DNA from: Methylotenera sp.
Lineage (GTDB): Bacteria; Pseudomonadota; Gammaproteobacteria; Burkholderiales; Methylophilaceae
Assembly (NCBI GenBank): GCA_023259635.1
Contig: JALRGX010000114.1
Span: 1 to 40,758 of the forward strand
DNA length: 40,758 bases
Reading direction: 5' to 3'
Below, one piece after another: positions 32,170 through 40,758 of the stretch. Both the position numbers and the translations under genes were made by a program. Numbering within the stretch: the stretch's first letter is position 1; every line of letters starts with the position of its first letter. The notes beneath the pieces are model-generated. The model was given only the letters and a program-made list of their open reading frames with translations, searched no databases and was not told the DNA's origin.

Positions 32170-34227
32170 TTATTCAGTAGGCAAATTTGGAGCTTGATTG
32201 CCCGCAACTTTGTTTTTCTCAAGCATGGCACGGATATTAGCCATTTTGGATTTGCCAAAGTCTTTGCTGGCTTCCGGGTCTTTGTTAAACGGGTTACCGA
32301 AGTGGCGTACGTCATCTTTTGGTATTTCTGCAATAAATCGGCTGGGTTCGCACATTTCCATCTCACCCGCGCGTTTGCGTTTTTTACACCATGAGATATT
32401 CAGCGTTTTCTGTGCGCGTGTAATGCCTACATACATCAGGCGACGTTCTTCTTCGATCTTGTCATTATCGATGCTTTCGCGATGCGGTAATATACCTTCC
32501 TCGCAACCAATCAGGAATACATGACCGAATTCCAAGCCTTTTGCAGCGTGCAGCGTGGATAGTTTCACCGCATCGGGTTCGCCATTCTCGCGGCCTTCCA
32601 GCATGCTCATGAGTGACACCATCTGCGTCAGTTCAAGCAGGTTTTTACCATCACTTTCGTTGCCGTATTCGGTGCTTGGTTCACTTTTCTTGGTGAGCCA
32701 GCCGATGAAATCAAGCACGTTAGCCCATTTTACTTCGGCCGCACGTTGTTCTTCTGTATCGTACAAAAAGGCTTCGTATTGGATTGCTTCCAGTAAATCG
32801 TTTAATACTTCACCTGCCGGGTCGCGCACGGATCTGTCCTGTAACTTATTGATATATTGGCAGAACCTTAGCAGGTCTTCCAGTTGTTTGTTACCGATTT
32901 CACTTTGGAAGTCGCCTTCAAACGCAGCGGCAAACAGTGAAAGTTTATGTGCACTGGCATATTCACCAAGACGTTCCAGCGTGGTGTTGCCGATGCCTTT
33001 TTTGGGTGTGGTTGCAGCGCGGATAAAGGCCGGGTCGTCATCTTCATTGGCAATCAGGCGCAGGTAACTGATCAAATCCTTGATCTCGGCTTTGTCGAAA
33101 AATGACTGACCACCTGAAATCGTGTAGGGGATCTTGTGGTTGCGCAGGTGCTGCTCAAGAATACGTGCCTGATGATTGCCGCGGTAGAGAATGGCGTAAT
33201 CTTTGTAATAGGTTCGGTTTTCAAACTTGTGCGCTTGCAATTTCATTACAACGCTCTCTGCCTCGTGTTCTTCGCTCATGGCAGCGGTCACCTGAATCAG
33301 GTCGCCGGTGCCATGCTCGCTCCATAGTTTTTTCTCGAACAGTTTGGGGTTGTTGCTGATAACCTGATTTGCTGCACGTAGGATACGTACGGTTGAGCGG
33401 TAGTTCTGTTCCAGCTTGATGACTTTCAGCTTGCTGAAGTCATTGGTGAGCTGGCGCAGGTTCTCTACATCGGCACCACGCCAGCCATAGATAGCCTGGT
33501 CGTCATCACCCACTGCGGTAAACTGCCCGCGCAGACCAGTCAGCATTTTTACCAGCTTGTACTGGCAGGCATTGGTGTCCTGATATTCATCAATCAGCAG
33601 GTATTGCAGTTTACGCTGCCATTTATTCAGCGCTTCTTCATGCTGTTCAAATAATTCAACCGGTAGTTTGATCAGGTCATCAAAATCTACGGCCTGATAC
33701 GCCTTAAGCGTTTGCTGGTAAATCTGGTATACCCTGGCTGCTGCATGGGTGAGCTCCTCATCTGCCTGTGCCTTGGCTTGGTCTGGATTGATAAAAGCGT
33801 TTTTCCAGTTGGAAATCTGCCATTGCGTTTTGCGCAGCAGTTGTTTATCAGTTGTTGCGAGCACATCAGCTAAAATCTTGAAGCTATCGGATGAGTCAAG
33901 AATGGAGAACTGCGGTTTGTAACCGAGCAGGACTGCTTCTGCACGCAGCATCTGCAGGCCCAGCGAGTGAAATGTGGCGATGGTTAAGCCTTTAAGGTTC
34001 TTGCCCTGCATCAATTTCGCAACGCGTTCCTGCATCTCCAGTGCGGCTTTGTTGGTAAAAGTGATGGCGGCAATTTCCTTCGGGCTGTAGCCGGCTTCGT
34101 CGATCAGGTAATTGATTTTTTGTGTGATAACACGTGTTTTGCCGCTGCCAGCACCGGCCAGCACCAATAGCGGGCCATCAAGGTATTTCACAGCCTCGCG
34201 TTGAGGCGTATTCATTGAGTTCAGCAT
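32170..34227 (-). CDS. rep: ATP-dependent DNA helicase Rep (UvrD/PcrA superfamily 1)
   Basis: A 685-residue helicase. Motif I is LVLAGAGSGKTRV, motif II LLIDEYQDTN, motif III GDDDQAIYGWRGA, motif IV LEQNYRSTVRIL, motif V STLHAAKGLEFGHVF and motif VI EERRLMYVGITRAQKTL. The N-terminal wording (NTPQREAVKYLDGPLLVLAG) is closer to Rep than to UvrD, and the length matches Rep. It removes proteins ahead of replication forks. The start is ATG 34227 (or 34215); it is nine bases after rbgA, so the two are likely cotranscribed. Confidence 0.92.
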   Translation of the reverse strand: MLNSMNTPQREAVKYLDGPLLVLAGAGSGKTRVITQKINYLIDEAGYSPKEIAAITFTNKAALEMQERVAKLMQGKNLKGLTIATFHSLGLQMLRAEAVLLGYKPQFSILDSSDSFKILADVLATTDKQLLRKTQWQISNWKNAFINPDQAKAQADEELTHAAARVYQIYQQTLKAYQAVDFDDLIKLPVELFEQHEEALNKWQRKLQYLLIDEYQDTNACQYKLVKMLTGLRGQFTAVGDDDQAIYGWRGADVENLRQLTNDFSKLKVIKLEQNYRSTVRILRAANQVISNNPKLFEKKLWSEHGTGDLIQVTAAMSEEHEAESVVMKLQAHKFENRTYYKDYAILYRGNHQARILEQHLRNHKIPYTISGGQSFFDKAEIKDLISYLRLIANEDDDPAFIRAATTPKKGIGNTTLERLGEYASAHKLSLFAAAFEGDFQSEIGNKQLEDLLRFCQYINKLQDRSVRDPAGEVLNDLLEAIQYEAFLYDTEEQRAAEVKWANVLDFIGWLTKKSEPSTEYGNESDGKNLLELTQMVSLMSMLEGRENGEPDAVKLSTLHAAKGLEFGHVFLIGCEEGILPHRESIDNDKIEEERRLMYVGITRAQKTLNISWCKKRKRAGEMEMCEPSRFIAEIPKDDVRHFGNPFNKDPEASKDFGKSKMANIRAMLEKNKVAGNQAPNLPTE

Positions 34228-34236
34228 TATGGAATA

Positions 34237-35178
34237 TTACTTTGATGAATCAGCTGCGCTGTCAGTGTCCGCGCTGCTTTCTGGAGTTTCAGCTGGTTCA
34301 GGCTGTGCTTGAGCAATCATTTCAGCTCTGGAGCTCGGTGATTCAAGGCTTACCCGGCCAATAGCGCCGCTGCGGTAATCGGTGAGGAAAGCAACAGCCG
34401 TTTTTTCCATGTCCCATAAGCCGTCGTGACGTTTGTAGGAGCGGCGCTTGGCAATAGCTTCCAGCAAATCAACACCATCCATTTTTGTGACGTCCAGTTT
34501 CATTGCATCCAGCTTATAGCGGGCGTTGAGCAGAGCGGGGTAGCTTTTGAGCAAGTTGTCAGCTAAAAACGTTGCGACATCTTCATCAATTACTGCGTTT
34601 CGGCCAATTGCATGGCTGGCTGCCAGCATATAGCCATCTGATTCGTATGCTATTTTTGGCCACATCATGCCCGGTGTGTCGGTAATGCTCATGGTGTCAT
34701 CAATATCAAAGCGCTGCTGGCTTTTGGTTACGGCGGGTTCGTCGCCAACCTTTGCGATACGGCGGTTGAGCAGGGCATTCATCAGGGTAGATTTGCCAAC
34801 GTTTGGAATGCCCATGATCATCATGCGCAATGGTTTCAAATGGGTACCGCGATGCGGGGTTATTTTGCGGCACAGTGCAGGAATCTTTTTAGCATCGCCC
34901 GGTTTTTTGCATGATAACGCCACAGCCCTGGTGTTGGGCTGTGCATTAAAATAGTTAAGCCAGGCCTGGGTGACGGCTGGGTCGGCAAGATCAGCTTTGT
35001 TTAAAATCTTGAGCTGCGGGCGCTGGCGGAACAGGCGCATTTCATCAATCATCGGGTTATGGCTGGCGGCAGGTACGCGCGCATCCAGCACCTCGATCAC
35101 CATGTCGGTAAATTCCATGGTTTCTTCAGCTTTTTTGCGCGCTTGGGTCATGTGGCCCGGATACCATTGAATACTCAT
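34237..35178 (-). CDS. rbgA: Ribosome biogenesis GTPase YlqF/RbgA
   Basis: A circularly permuted GTPase of 313 residues with G4 NKAD ahead of G1 GIPNVGKST and G3 DTPG. Typical proteins start MTIQWFPGHM, and this one reads MSIQWYPGHM at ATG 35178, so I prefer that start over a GTG at 35193 inside the repeated sequence. It helps mature the large ribosomal subunit. The C-terminus is Ser/Asp/Ala-rich and probably disordered. Confidence 0.92.
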   Translation of the reverse strand: MSIQWYPGHMTQARKKAEETMEFTDMVIEVLDARVPAASHNPMIDEMRLFRQRPQLKILNKADLADPAVTQAWLNYFNAQPNTRAVALSCKKPGDAKKIPALCRKITPHRGTHLKPLRMMIMGIPNVGKSTLMNALLNRRIAKVGDEPAVTKSQQRFDIDDTMSITDTPGMMWPKIAYESDGYMLAASHAIGRNAVIDEDVATFLADNLLKSYPALLNARYKLDAMKLDVTKMDGVDLLEAIAKRRSYKRHDGLWDMEKTAVAFLTDYRSGAIGRVSLESPSSRAEMIAQAQPEPAETPESSADTDSAADSSK

Positions 35179-35506
35179 AAATTTATTAGCCACAGATGAA
35201 CACAGATAAACACAGATAACCCCTAACTACTTAAAACATTTACACAATTACAGTCAAAGCGTTTCTAAATATTCATTAGATTCCAGTGTTTTTGGATAAA
35301 AACAAGATATTCACAGTAATTGTATTAAGAAACTTGAAAGACTGTATAAGGTTGAATTTTACCATTGCAGCCAGCTTTATTGATTTTTATCTGAGTACAT
35401 CTGTGTTTCGCGTTCCAACTTATGGCGTTAGCCATTTTAGTGGAACGGTGATGACCTTTACGGTTATATATGCGGCCAATCGCGCTTTTTGATTTAAAAT
35501 GTGGCT
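35179..35506. other. Divergent intergenic region flanked by short repeats
   Basis: A 328-base spacer with three tandem ten-base units near 35191-35220 (CACAGATGAA, CACAGATAAA, CACAGATAAC) and a related inverted copy near 35388-35405 (TTATCTGAGTACATCTGTG). This 'TTATCTGTGTTCATCTGTGG' type is a widespread intergenic repeat. The part between them has no visible gene. Confidence 0.7.
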
Positions 35507-36328
35507 ATGACACTTATACCCGAAATAAAACCCAATCAATCCATAGCGCTGCTTAAAGAGCTGCATATTCTTACACGTGACGGCAAGCTTAATCAGGACA
35601 GCCGCCGCAAACTCAAGCAGGTTTACCATCTGGTGAATTTTATTGAGCCTTTGTTTAATGATGTGCTGGCGAGCAATCCAAATCCATTGCTGGTAGATCA
35701 TGGTGCCGGTAAATCTTACCTGGGTTTTATTTTGTATGATTTGTTATTAAAGCAGTTGAATGCCGGTGAAGTAATCGGTATCGAGACGCGTGCCGAGCTG
35801 GTGGAAAGGTCTCGCTCACTGGCAGCAAAGTTGGGGTTTGACCGCATGCGTTTTGAACACCTGACGGTGGAAGAATCCATTTCTTCGCCGACTATTCCTG
35901 AGCGGGTAGATATTGTGACCGCATTGCATGCCTGCAATACCGCAACAGATGATGCTATCCAGTTTGGCCTGGAAAAACATGCCAGATACATGGTGCTGGT
36001 GCCATGCTGCCAGGCTGAGGTGGCCGAGGTTTTAAGAAAACACAAAAACGAGAGTTTTGGTAAAACGCCGCTAAGTGAAATCTGGCGTCACCCGATTCAT
36101 ACACGTGAATTCGGTAGCCAGATTACCAATGTGTTGCGCTGTTTACAGTTGGAAAGTGCTGGATACAGCCTGACTGTGACTGAGCTGGTAGGTTGGGAGC
36201 ATTCAATGAAAAACGAATTGATCATTGCAAAATACACAGGTCAGCCACGTAAAAATGCACAAACCAGATTAGATGCAATTCTTGATGAGTTGAACCTTGA
36301 TGAACTGCGCCACCGTTTCTCAGTTTAG
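35507..36328 (+). CDS. SAM-dependent methyltransferase of the METTL25-like type
   Basis: A methyltransferase of 273 residues from ATG 35507 (GTG at 35501 adds two more). The SAM-binding motif is LLVDHGAGKSYLGFIL, and the motifs VDIVTALHACNTATDDAI and YMVLVPCCQAEVAE match a family with Cys-Cys before Gln. This resembles eukaryotic METTL25/RRNAD1 and bacterial relatives of unknown substrate. It starts without an obvious ribosome binding site. Confidence 0.8.
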   Translation: MTLIPEIKPNQSIALLKELHILTRDGKLNQDSRRKLKQVYHLVNFIEPLFNDVLASNPNPLLVDHGAGKSYLGFILYDLLLKQLNAGEVIGIETRAELVERSRSLAAKLGFDRMRFEHLTVEESISSPTIPERVDIVTALHACNTATDDAIQFGLEKHARYMVLVPCCQAEVAEVLRKHKNESFGKTPLSEIWRHPIHTREFGSQITNVLRCLQLESAGYSLTVTELVGWEHSMKNELIIAKYTGQPRKNAQTRLDAILDELNLDELRHRFSV

Positions 36329-36615
36329 TTTATCTGCTGATGCCAGTGCCTCTGTAACTTTAAGGCAACACACATTTCACCCTGGAAAATTACAATTTCA
36401 TACACAACCTTGTGTTTCACTGTAACCACTGCCACAAACCTTAGTGAGGTGTATGAATAATGCTCTGGAGATTGATCGCATGCTCTATCTATAATGATGG
36501 TTTGAAACTTAGGCATGATATCCATGAATGCCAAGAAATGCGCGAATAAGCCATTAATCACATTAAATAATCATTTAATTTCTTAAGCCAGGCTGATTAT
36601 TCGGTAATCGTAAAT
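36329..36615. other. Intergenic region
   Basis: A 287-base region between convergent genes. An open frame on the minus strand is present but has no ribosome binding site and no family match. I see no terminator with a T-run. Confidence 0.4.
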
Positions 36616-38667
36616 TCAAGCTTTTTTGCCCTCATCATAAAAACAGACCCGATTGCGACCAGAGTTTTTAGCTTGATACATTGCATCATCGGCATTTCTT
36701 AAAATATCATCAGTATTTATTTCATCATCAAAAAACAGCGTAGCGCCTATGCTTGCTGTGCAGAGATGTTTAATCATAACGTTTTTGCCATTTTTATCTT
36801 GTATTTTAAGAGCATAGGATTTCGCCAGTTCGATACGAATCTTTTCGGCCAGCATCCCGGCTTTATATTTTGAAGTTTCTTTGTCTTTTCCCAATTGTGA
36901 TAATACAGCTACAAACTCATCGCCACCCATCCTGGCAATGGTGTCTGATTTACGCACGCAACGTTTAAGTCGCTTTGCCACTTCCATCAGCAGCAAATCA
37001 CCAGCTTCATGGCCATGCGTGTCGTTTAGTGGTTTGAAGTTGTCTAAATCAAGGAAAAGCAGGGCGCCGCAGTTGTTGGTACGTTTGCTTATAGACATAG
37101 CCTGAGTCAGGCGATCAATCAGCAGACGGCGGTTAGGCAGTTTTGTAAGGGCGTCATAAAGGGCCTGCTGGCGGATGAGTTCTTCCATTTTTTTACGCTC
37201 ACTTATGTCTGTGTGAGTACCGATTGCACGCAGGGGGGCACCATATTCATCGCGGCTTACTATTAGTCCGCGGTCAAGTATCCATTTGTAACTGCCATCT
37301 TTGCAAAGTAAGCGGTGTTCATTACTATAGATAGGTGTTTTACCATCCAGATGTTCTTTTACCGCAATCATGGTGCTTGGCAGGTCTTCAGGGTGAACAA
37401 GCTTCATCCATTCGTTAAGGTTACTGTCGATCTCACTTTCGGAATAACCCAGCATGGTTTTCCATGTTTTTGAAAAGAATACTCTGTTGGTGGGTATGTC
37501 CCAGTCCCACAGTCCATCACCAGTCCCCTCAATAGCAAATTTCCAACGAAACTTGCTTTCCTCCAGTGCCTTTTCTCGCTCATGTAAAGTTTTTAATAAG
37601 TGATTGAAGGCTCTGATGAGATCGCCTATTTCACCTTTTTGGGTTTCTGGCAGCAGTTTGTCGTGCGTTTCTGACTTCGCTAAGACAGATAATTTATTAA
37701 TAATTGAAAATACTGGAGAGATTTCACGTAACAGCAGCCACCAAATAATCGTACCTAATATCAGCGTCATTAGAGTTGCACTAATGATAATACGTGACTG
37801 CATTTCTTTGATAGGGATAAAAGCTTCTGCTGTAGGAAGCACTGTAACCATTACCCAATTGGCAACAGAGATTCGCTTGGCAGATGCCAATACCTCAATC
37901 CCAAATGGGTTAGTGGCTATGTCACTTTCCTCAAAGCCGAGCAAATGACGGTCAATAAGCCAGTTTTTTCCTGGCGGGGGTTCCTGCTGCAATACCTGAC
38001 GTTCATCAGTACTGGTGATAATAATTCTGGTTTTTTGATCTTTCAGCAGGTAATAGCCAGTTTTTCCATAATGGCCATGGGTGATTTTATCCAGAAAATT
38101 GGGCTTGGTTAGATCAATATCGCCAGACAAAGCGCCAATTACGCTGCCTAGGGTATTGTGGATTGGCACGACAATAGAAAAATAATAATTTTGAGAGGCT
38201 TTATCAGCAAATATCTCACTGATGATGGGCTTTCCTTGTTCCAGAGCATGAGCGATATGTGATCTGCTCCGGAGATTGGTCCCGATGCGTGGAATCGTAT
38301 CTGGTACAGATGCAATCACGATGCCATCAGCGTTGATTATAAATGCGCCTAGATTGTAATTTTTCTTGATAATAAAGCGGTCATTTAAAAATGCTTGCAA
38401 CTGTTCTGTGTTATTCAGGCCAATCAGGCCTATTTTTTCAGCAAGACTCTCCAATGCGCTTCGTTTTTCCAGCAGATCATTATTAATCTGATCTGCTAAT
38501 AGAGCTGTAGTGAAAAGCTGTTGCTCGCTAATCTGTTTAGTTAGATCACTTTGCAGTTTCTGGCTAATGTAATAAGAAAATATCGGTACGCCAATAATAA
38601 AGATAGCCAGGGTGAGGGCAGTCACCTTCAATTTAATTGAACTAATTTTGAAAATATTTAAAGACAT
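36616..38667 (-). CDS. Membrane diguanylate cyclase with Cache, HAMP and PAS domains
   Basis: A 683-residue sensor enzyme. A transmembrane helix (about 13-33) and a second (about 290-311) enclose an extracytoplasmic double-Cache sensor (motifs such as YNLGAFIINADGIVIASVPD and YYFSIVVPIHNTLGSVIGALSG). HAMP follows, then PAS (about 375-500) and GGDEF (about 515-683). The motif GGDEF begins at 581 and the I-site RKSD precedes it. No EAL. Cache domains usually bind small molecules such as amino or organic acids, so an outside nutrient may set its activity. Confidence 0.92.
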   Translation of the reverse strand: MSLNIFKISSIKLKVTALTLAIFIIGVPIFSYYISQKLQSDLTKQISEQQLFTTALLADQINNDLLEKRSALESLAEKIGLIGLNNTEQLQAFLNDRFIIKKNYNLGAFIINADGIVIASVPDTIPRIGTNLRSRSHIAHALEQGKPIISEIFADKASQNYYFSIVVPIHNTLGSVIGALSGDIDLTKPNFLDKITHGHYGKTGYYLLKDQKTRIIITSTDERQVLQQEPPPGKNWLIDRHLLGFEESDIATNPFGIEVLASAKRISVANWVMVTVLPTAEAFIPIKEMQSRIIISATLMTLILGTIIWWLLLREISPVFSIINKLSVLAKSETHDKLLPETQKGEIGDLIRAFNHLLKTLHEREKALEESKFRWKFAIEGTGDGLWDWDIPTNRVFFSKTWKTMLGYSESEIDSNLNEWMKLVHPEDLPSTMIAVKEHLDGKTPIYSNEHRLLCKDGSYKWILDRGLIVSRDEYGAPLRAIGTHTDISERKKMEELIRQQALYDALTKLPNRRLLIDRLTQAMSISKRTNNCGALLFLDLDNFKPLNDTHGHEAGDLLLMEVAKRLKRCVRKSDTIARMGGDEFVAVLSQLGKDKETSKYKAGMLAEKIRIELAKSYALKIQDKNGKNVMIKHLCTASIGATLFFDDEINTDDILRNADDAMYQAKNSGRNRVCFYDEGKKA

Positions 38668-39008
38668 ATGTAACTTTCTCTACTATGCTTTTTATGTTTA
38701 CATTTATACGATATGCCTATCTTTAAAAGATTGCTATATTTTTTCATTTGTATTAATTTTTTTACTGTTTTTTTCATATCACATCCATTTTGGAATTTTG
38801 TTAGCTGCAGATTCATCAAGTAAACCGCTTGTTATTTTCAGGTTAACGGGGCTAACTAATCTTTGGCTCCTGGCTTATTAAGTAAAGATGGTTTTAATTC
38901 TTGATATGATTAGCCATATATCAATAAGTTATGGTTAAATTAAGCGCGCTGCGGACGTTTGAGTAGCGCCTTTTTTATTTAAGAATATGGATTATTTGAG
39001 AAAATAGA
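38668..39008. other. Divergent region and leader of the MFS gene
   Basis: This 341-base AT-rich region has two hairpins close to the MFS start: TTAGCCAT/ATGGTTAA (38910-38938) and a terminator-like hairpin at 38946-38976. The region holds the promoters of both flanking genes. No coding frame with a ribosome binding site is seen. Confidence 0.5.
38946..38976 (+). terminator. Terminator-like hairpin just before the MFS start codon
   Basis: GCGCT (38946-38950) pairs with AGCGC (38965-38969), followed by TTTTTT. It sits only 32 bases before the TTG start, so it may be an attenuator in the leader rather than the end of an upstream gene, as no plus-strand gene lies ahead of it. Confidence 0.55.
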
Positions 39009-40196
39009 TTGAAAACGCAACCGTCACCTTTATTTCTATCCGTCATACTTGCAAGTTTGGCCGCATTGGCACCTTTTGCTATCGACACCTATTTACCCGC
39101 ATTTCCTGTGCTGGAGAGTAACTTTCAGGCAACATCGCTGCAGTTGCAGCAGAGCCTTACTTTTTATCTGTTACCGTATGCGCTCATGACACTATGGCAT
39201 GGTGCAATTTCTGATTCTATCGGGCGCATCGCGGCAATCAAATGGGGTTTGGGCATTTTTGTGATTGCTTCTATTGGCTGTGCTTTTGCAAATAATATAG
39301 AAACATTATGGTTTTTCCGCGCATTGCAGGGGCTTTCAGGCGGTGCTGGTAATGTAGTGGCAAGGGCGATGGTGCGTGATTTATTTTCAGGTCCGCAAGC
39401 ACAGCGCGTTATGGCTACGGTGCAGATGTTATTCGGTATTGCGCCAGCCATAGCACCGATTATGGGCGGCCTGTTGCTAGGTATACACTGGCAGGCAATT
39501 TTTATATTTCTTGCATTGTATGCAGGCGTTAGCCTGTTGGCGGCAATGCGTTTTTTGCCGGAGACGATGCCAGCCGGCAAGCGTGTGCCATTGTCGGCTA
39601 AACAGGTCATAAAAGATTACCGTACCGTTTTTACTGATAAGGAATTTAATTTGGTGGTGTTCGCCTTGAGTGCAAACTTTGCCGGATTTTTTGTATATGT
39701 GCTGGCGAGTCCGGTATTCCTTGTCAAACATTTGGGGCTTGGCGATCATCAGTTCGGCTGGATGTTTATTCCTACTGTGTGCGGCATGGTACTGGGCTCT
39801 TATCTGGCTAAGCGTGCAGCTGGCAAGTATACGCAAAGCAAAGTCATTAAAGTAGCCTACTTATGGATGTTCGTAATTGCTACGCTTAATATATTGGTTT
39901 GTTTTGTGCTGCCAAGCGCACCTGCTTATAACATTGCGCCTATCGCGCTATTTAATGTCGGTATGGCGCTGGCAATGCCGATACTGTCGCTGGCTGCATT
40001 GGATCGTCACCCTAAAATCCGCGGTACGGCAGCTTCTGGTCAGGCTTTTATACAGATGCTGCTGTCTACGGTGTCAGCAGGCCTGATAGTGCCCTTAGTG
40101 TGGTATGCGCCATCCGGGCTTGCCATTACCATGGCTGGTTATCTGGTGTGTGGGTGGTTGATGATACGTAAAAGCAAGCTTTGGGCTAGCCGCTAG
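39009..40196 (+). CDS. Bcr/CflA-family MFS drug efflux protein
   Basis: A 395-residue major-facilitator exporter with 12 predicted helices. The N-terminal LAALAPFAIDTYLPAFP and the loop-2 region GAISDSIGRIAAIKWGL match Bcr/CflA-type proteins, which export bicyclomycin, chloramphenicol and other small molecules. The start is TTG at 39009; GAG lies eight bases upstream and no ATG fits. A terminator-like hairpin sits just before it, suggesting regulation by attenuation. Its 3' end overlaps the convergent YgjP-like gene by 11 bases. Confidence 0.88.
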   Translation: MKTQPSPLFLSVILASLAALAPFAIDTYLPAFPVLESNFQATSLQLQQSLTFYLLPYALMTLWHGAISDSIGRIAAIKWGLGIFVIASIGCAFANNIETLWFFRALQGLSGGAGNVVARAMVRDLFSGPQAQRVMATVQMLFGIAPAIAPIMGGLLLGIHWQAIFIFLALYAGVSLLAAMRFLPETMPAGKRVPLSAKQVIKDYRTVFTDKEFNLVVFALSANFAGFFVYVLASPVFLVKHLGLGDHQFGWMFIPTVCGMVLGSYLAKRAAGKYTQSKVIKVAYLWMFVIATLNILVCFVLPSAPAYNIAPIALFNVGMALAMPILSLAALDRHPKIRGTAASGQAFIQMLLSTVSAGLIVPLVWYAPSGLAITMAGYLVCGWLMIRKSKLWASR

Positions 40197-40713
40197 TGTC
40201 ACCTTTATTGATAAAAGTGTCCTGCTCACTTCTCCACAGCAGATATACACGGCAGTCAAACTCATACTGGTGGTAATTAGGTTCCATATGCTGGCATAGC
40301 TGGTAGAACGCTTTATCGTGGTCGCGTTCTTTCAGGTGCGCCAGTTCGTGCACCACAACCATACGTAGAAATTCGGCAGGAGTTTCTTTAAAAAAAGAAG
40401 CAATCCGGATTTCTTTTTTTGCTTTGAGTTTCCCGCCTTGTACCCGCGAGATCGCAGTATTGAGCCCCAGTGCATGATGCTCAATGCCCAATCGATTGTC
40501 ATAATGCACTTTGTCCAGCAATGGGGCGTTACGTAGATATGCTTGTTTTATTTCATTGCTGTAAGCATACAGGGCTTTGTCAGTTTGTACGCTATGTTGC
40601 TGGGGGTAGCGTTGCGCTATGTAGTCTCCCAGCAGATTCTGCCGGTGCAGCTGCCTGATTTTATCTTGTAGCGATATCGGATAATGCTGAAGATATTTGA
40701 GCGGTGCGGTCAT
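40186..40713 (-). CDS. ygjP: YgjP-like M48-type zinc metallopeptidase
   Basis: A 175-residue protein from ATG 40713. The longer frame from ATG 40740 adds nine residues and has no good ribosome binding site, while the family start resembles MTAPLKYLQHYP. The zinc motif HELAHLKERDH is clear, and SRVQGGKLKAKKEIRIA, LRMVVVHELAHL and YQLCQHMEPNYHQYEFDCR match E. coli YgjP closely. Its biological role is poorly known. Confidence 0.92.
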   Translation of the reverse strand: MTAPLKYLQHYPISLQDKIRQLHRQNLLGDYIAQRYPQQHSVQTDKALYAYSNEIKQAYLRNAPLLDKVHYDNRLGIEHHALGLNTAISRVQGGKLKAKKEIRIASFFKETPAEFLRMVVVHELAHLKERDHDKAFYQLCQHMEPNYHQYEFDCRVYLLWRSEQDTFINKGDTSG

Positions 40714-40758
40714 CGGGACATGTGCAGGACACTGTCTCATCCTAAAATAGATTGACAG

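Noticed and set aside
36325-36561. Minus-strand open frame of 78 residues in an intergenic region
   Set aside because: It needs a GTG start without a ribosome binding site, and the composition is not protein-like.
38612-38881. Plus-strand frame of 89 residues before the MFS gene
   Set aside because: Overlaps the cyclase start, is low in complexity and lacks a ribosome binding site.
1-40758. CRISPR array, rRNA operon or complete tRNA
   Set aside because: No regular spacer-repeat pattern, rRNA-like stretch or full cloverleaf was noticed by eye; a dedicated scan was not possible.

Overview
The window looks like the chromosome of a Gram-negative betaproteobacterium of moderate GC content. The family is not proven; a methylotroph-like member of Nitrosomonadales (Methylophilaceae or a relative) is my best guess, from the housekeeping genes (rep, uup, rbgA/ylqF, ygjP-like), a Lap-type adhesin system, and a cytochrome-porin of a kind found in this order.

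Layout. (1) 1-600: scar region with the right end of an IS3-family element, the tail of a gene it interrupts, and non-coding DNA. (2) 600-6200: a CDF metal-efflux gene and a membrane PAS-PAS-PAS-GGDEF diguanylate cyclase (both -), then a monohaem cytochrome-porin resembling Cyc2 and a small methyltransferase (both +), ending in a bidirectional terminator. (3) 6206-12600 (-): a seven-gene operon encoding, in transcription order, a winged-helix-like protein, a Ras/MglA-like small GTPase, an ABC ATPase fused to a dual-specificity phosphatase, two Roadblock/LC7-type proteins, a ferredoxin/FAD-NAD reductase/truncated-globin/zinc-ribbon fusion, and a VOC-PCP_red fusion. Upstream of it I recognise a class I cyclic-di-GMP (GEMM-I) riboswitch on the same strand. 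(4) 12882-29892: a biofilm/adhesion region with a LuxR-type regulator whose receiver is degenerate, a small conserved protein, LapB-like and LapC-like type I secretion genes, a periplasmic lytic transglycosylase on the opposite strand, a retention-module adhesin with a TAAG cleavage motif, a LapE/TolC channel, LapG protease, LapD receptor, and a large GAF-PAS-GGDEF-EAL protein. (5) 29980-36330: housekeeping genes uup, rep, rbgA/ylqF and a methyltransferase, separated by two kinds of short dispersed repeat. (6) 36616-40758: a Cache-HAMP-PAS-GGDEF cyclase, a Bcr/CflA-type MFS exporter with a terminator just before its start codon, and a YgjP-like metallopeptidase.

How it fits together. Cyclic di-GMP is the common theme: four GGDEF proteins (one degenerate, one also with EAL), the LapD/LapG switch that controls whether the adhesin stays on the surface, a CsgD/VpsT-like regulator, and a riboswitch in front of the GTPase operon. 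The GTPase-Roadblock-ABC/phosphatase-flavoglobin operon is the best candidate for an undescribed system. Its parts suggest a GTPase switch coupled to a redox or gas-sensing enzyme under c-di-GMP control, but that function is inference.
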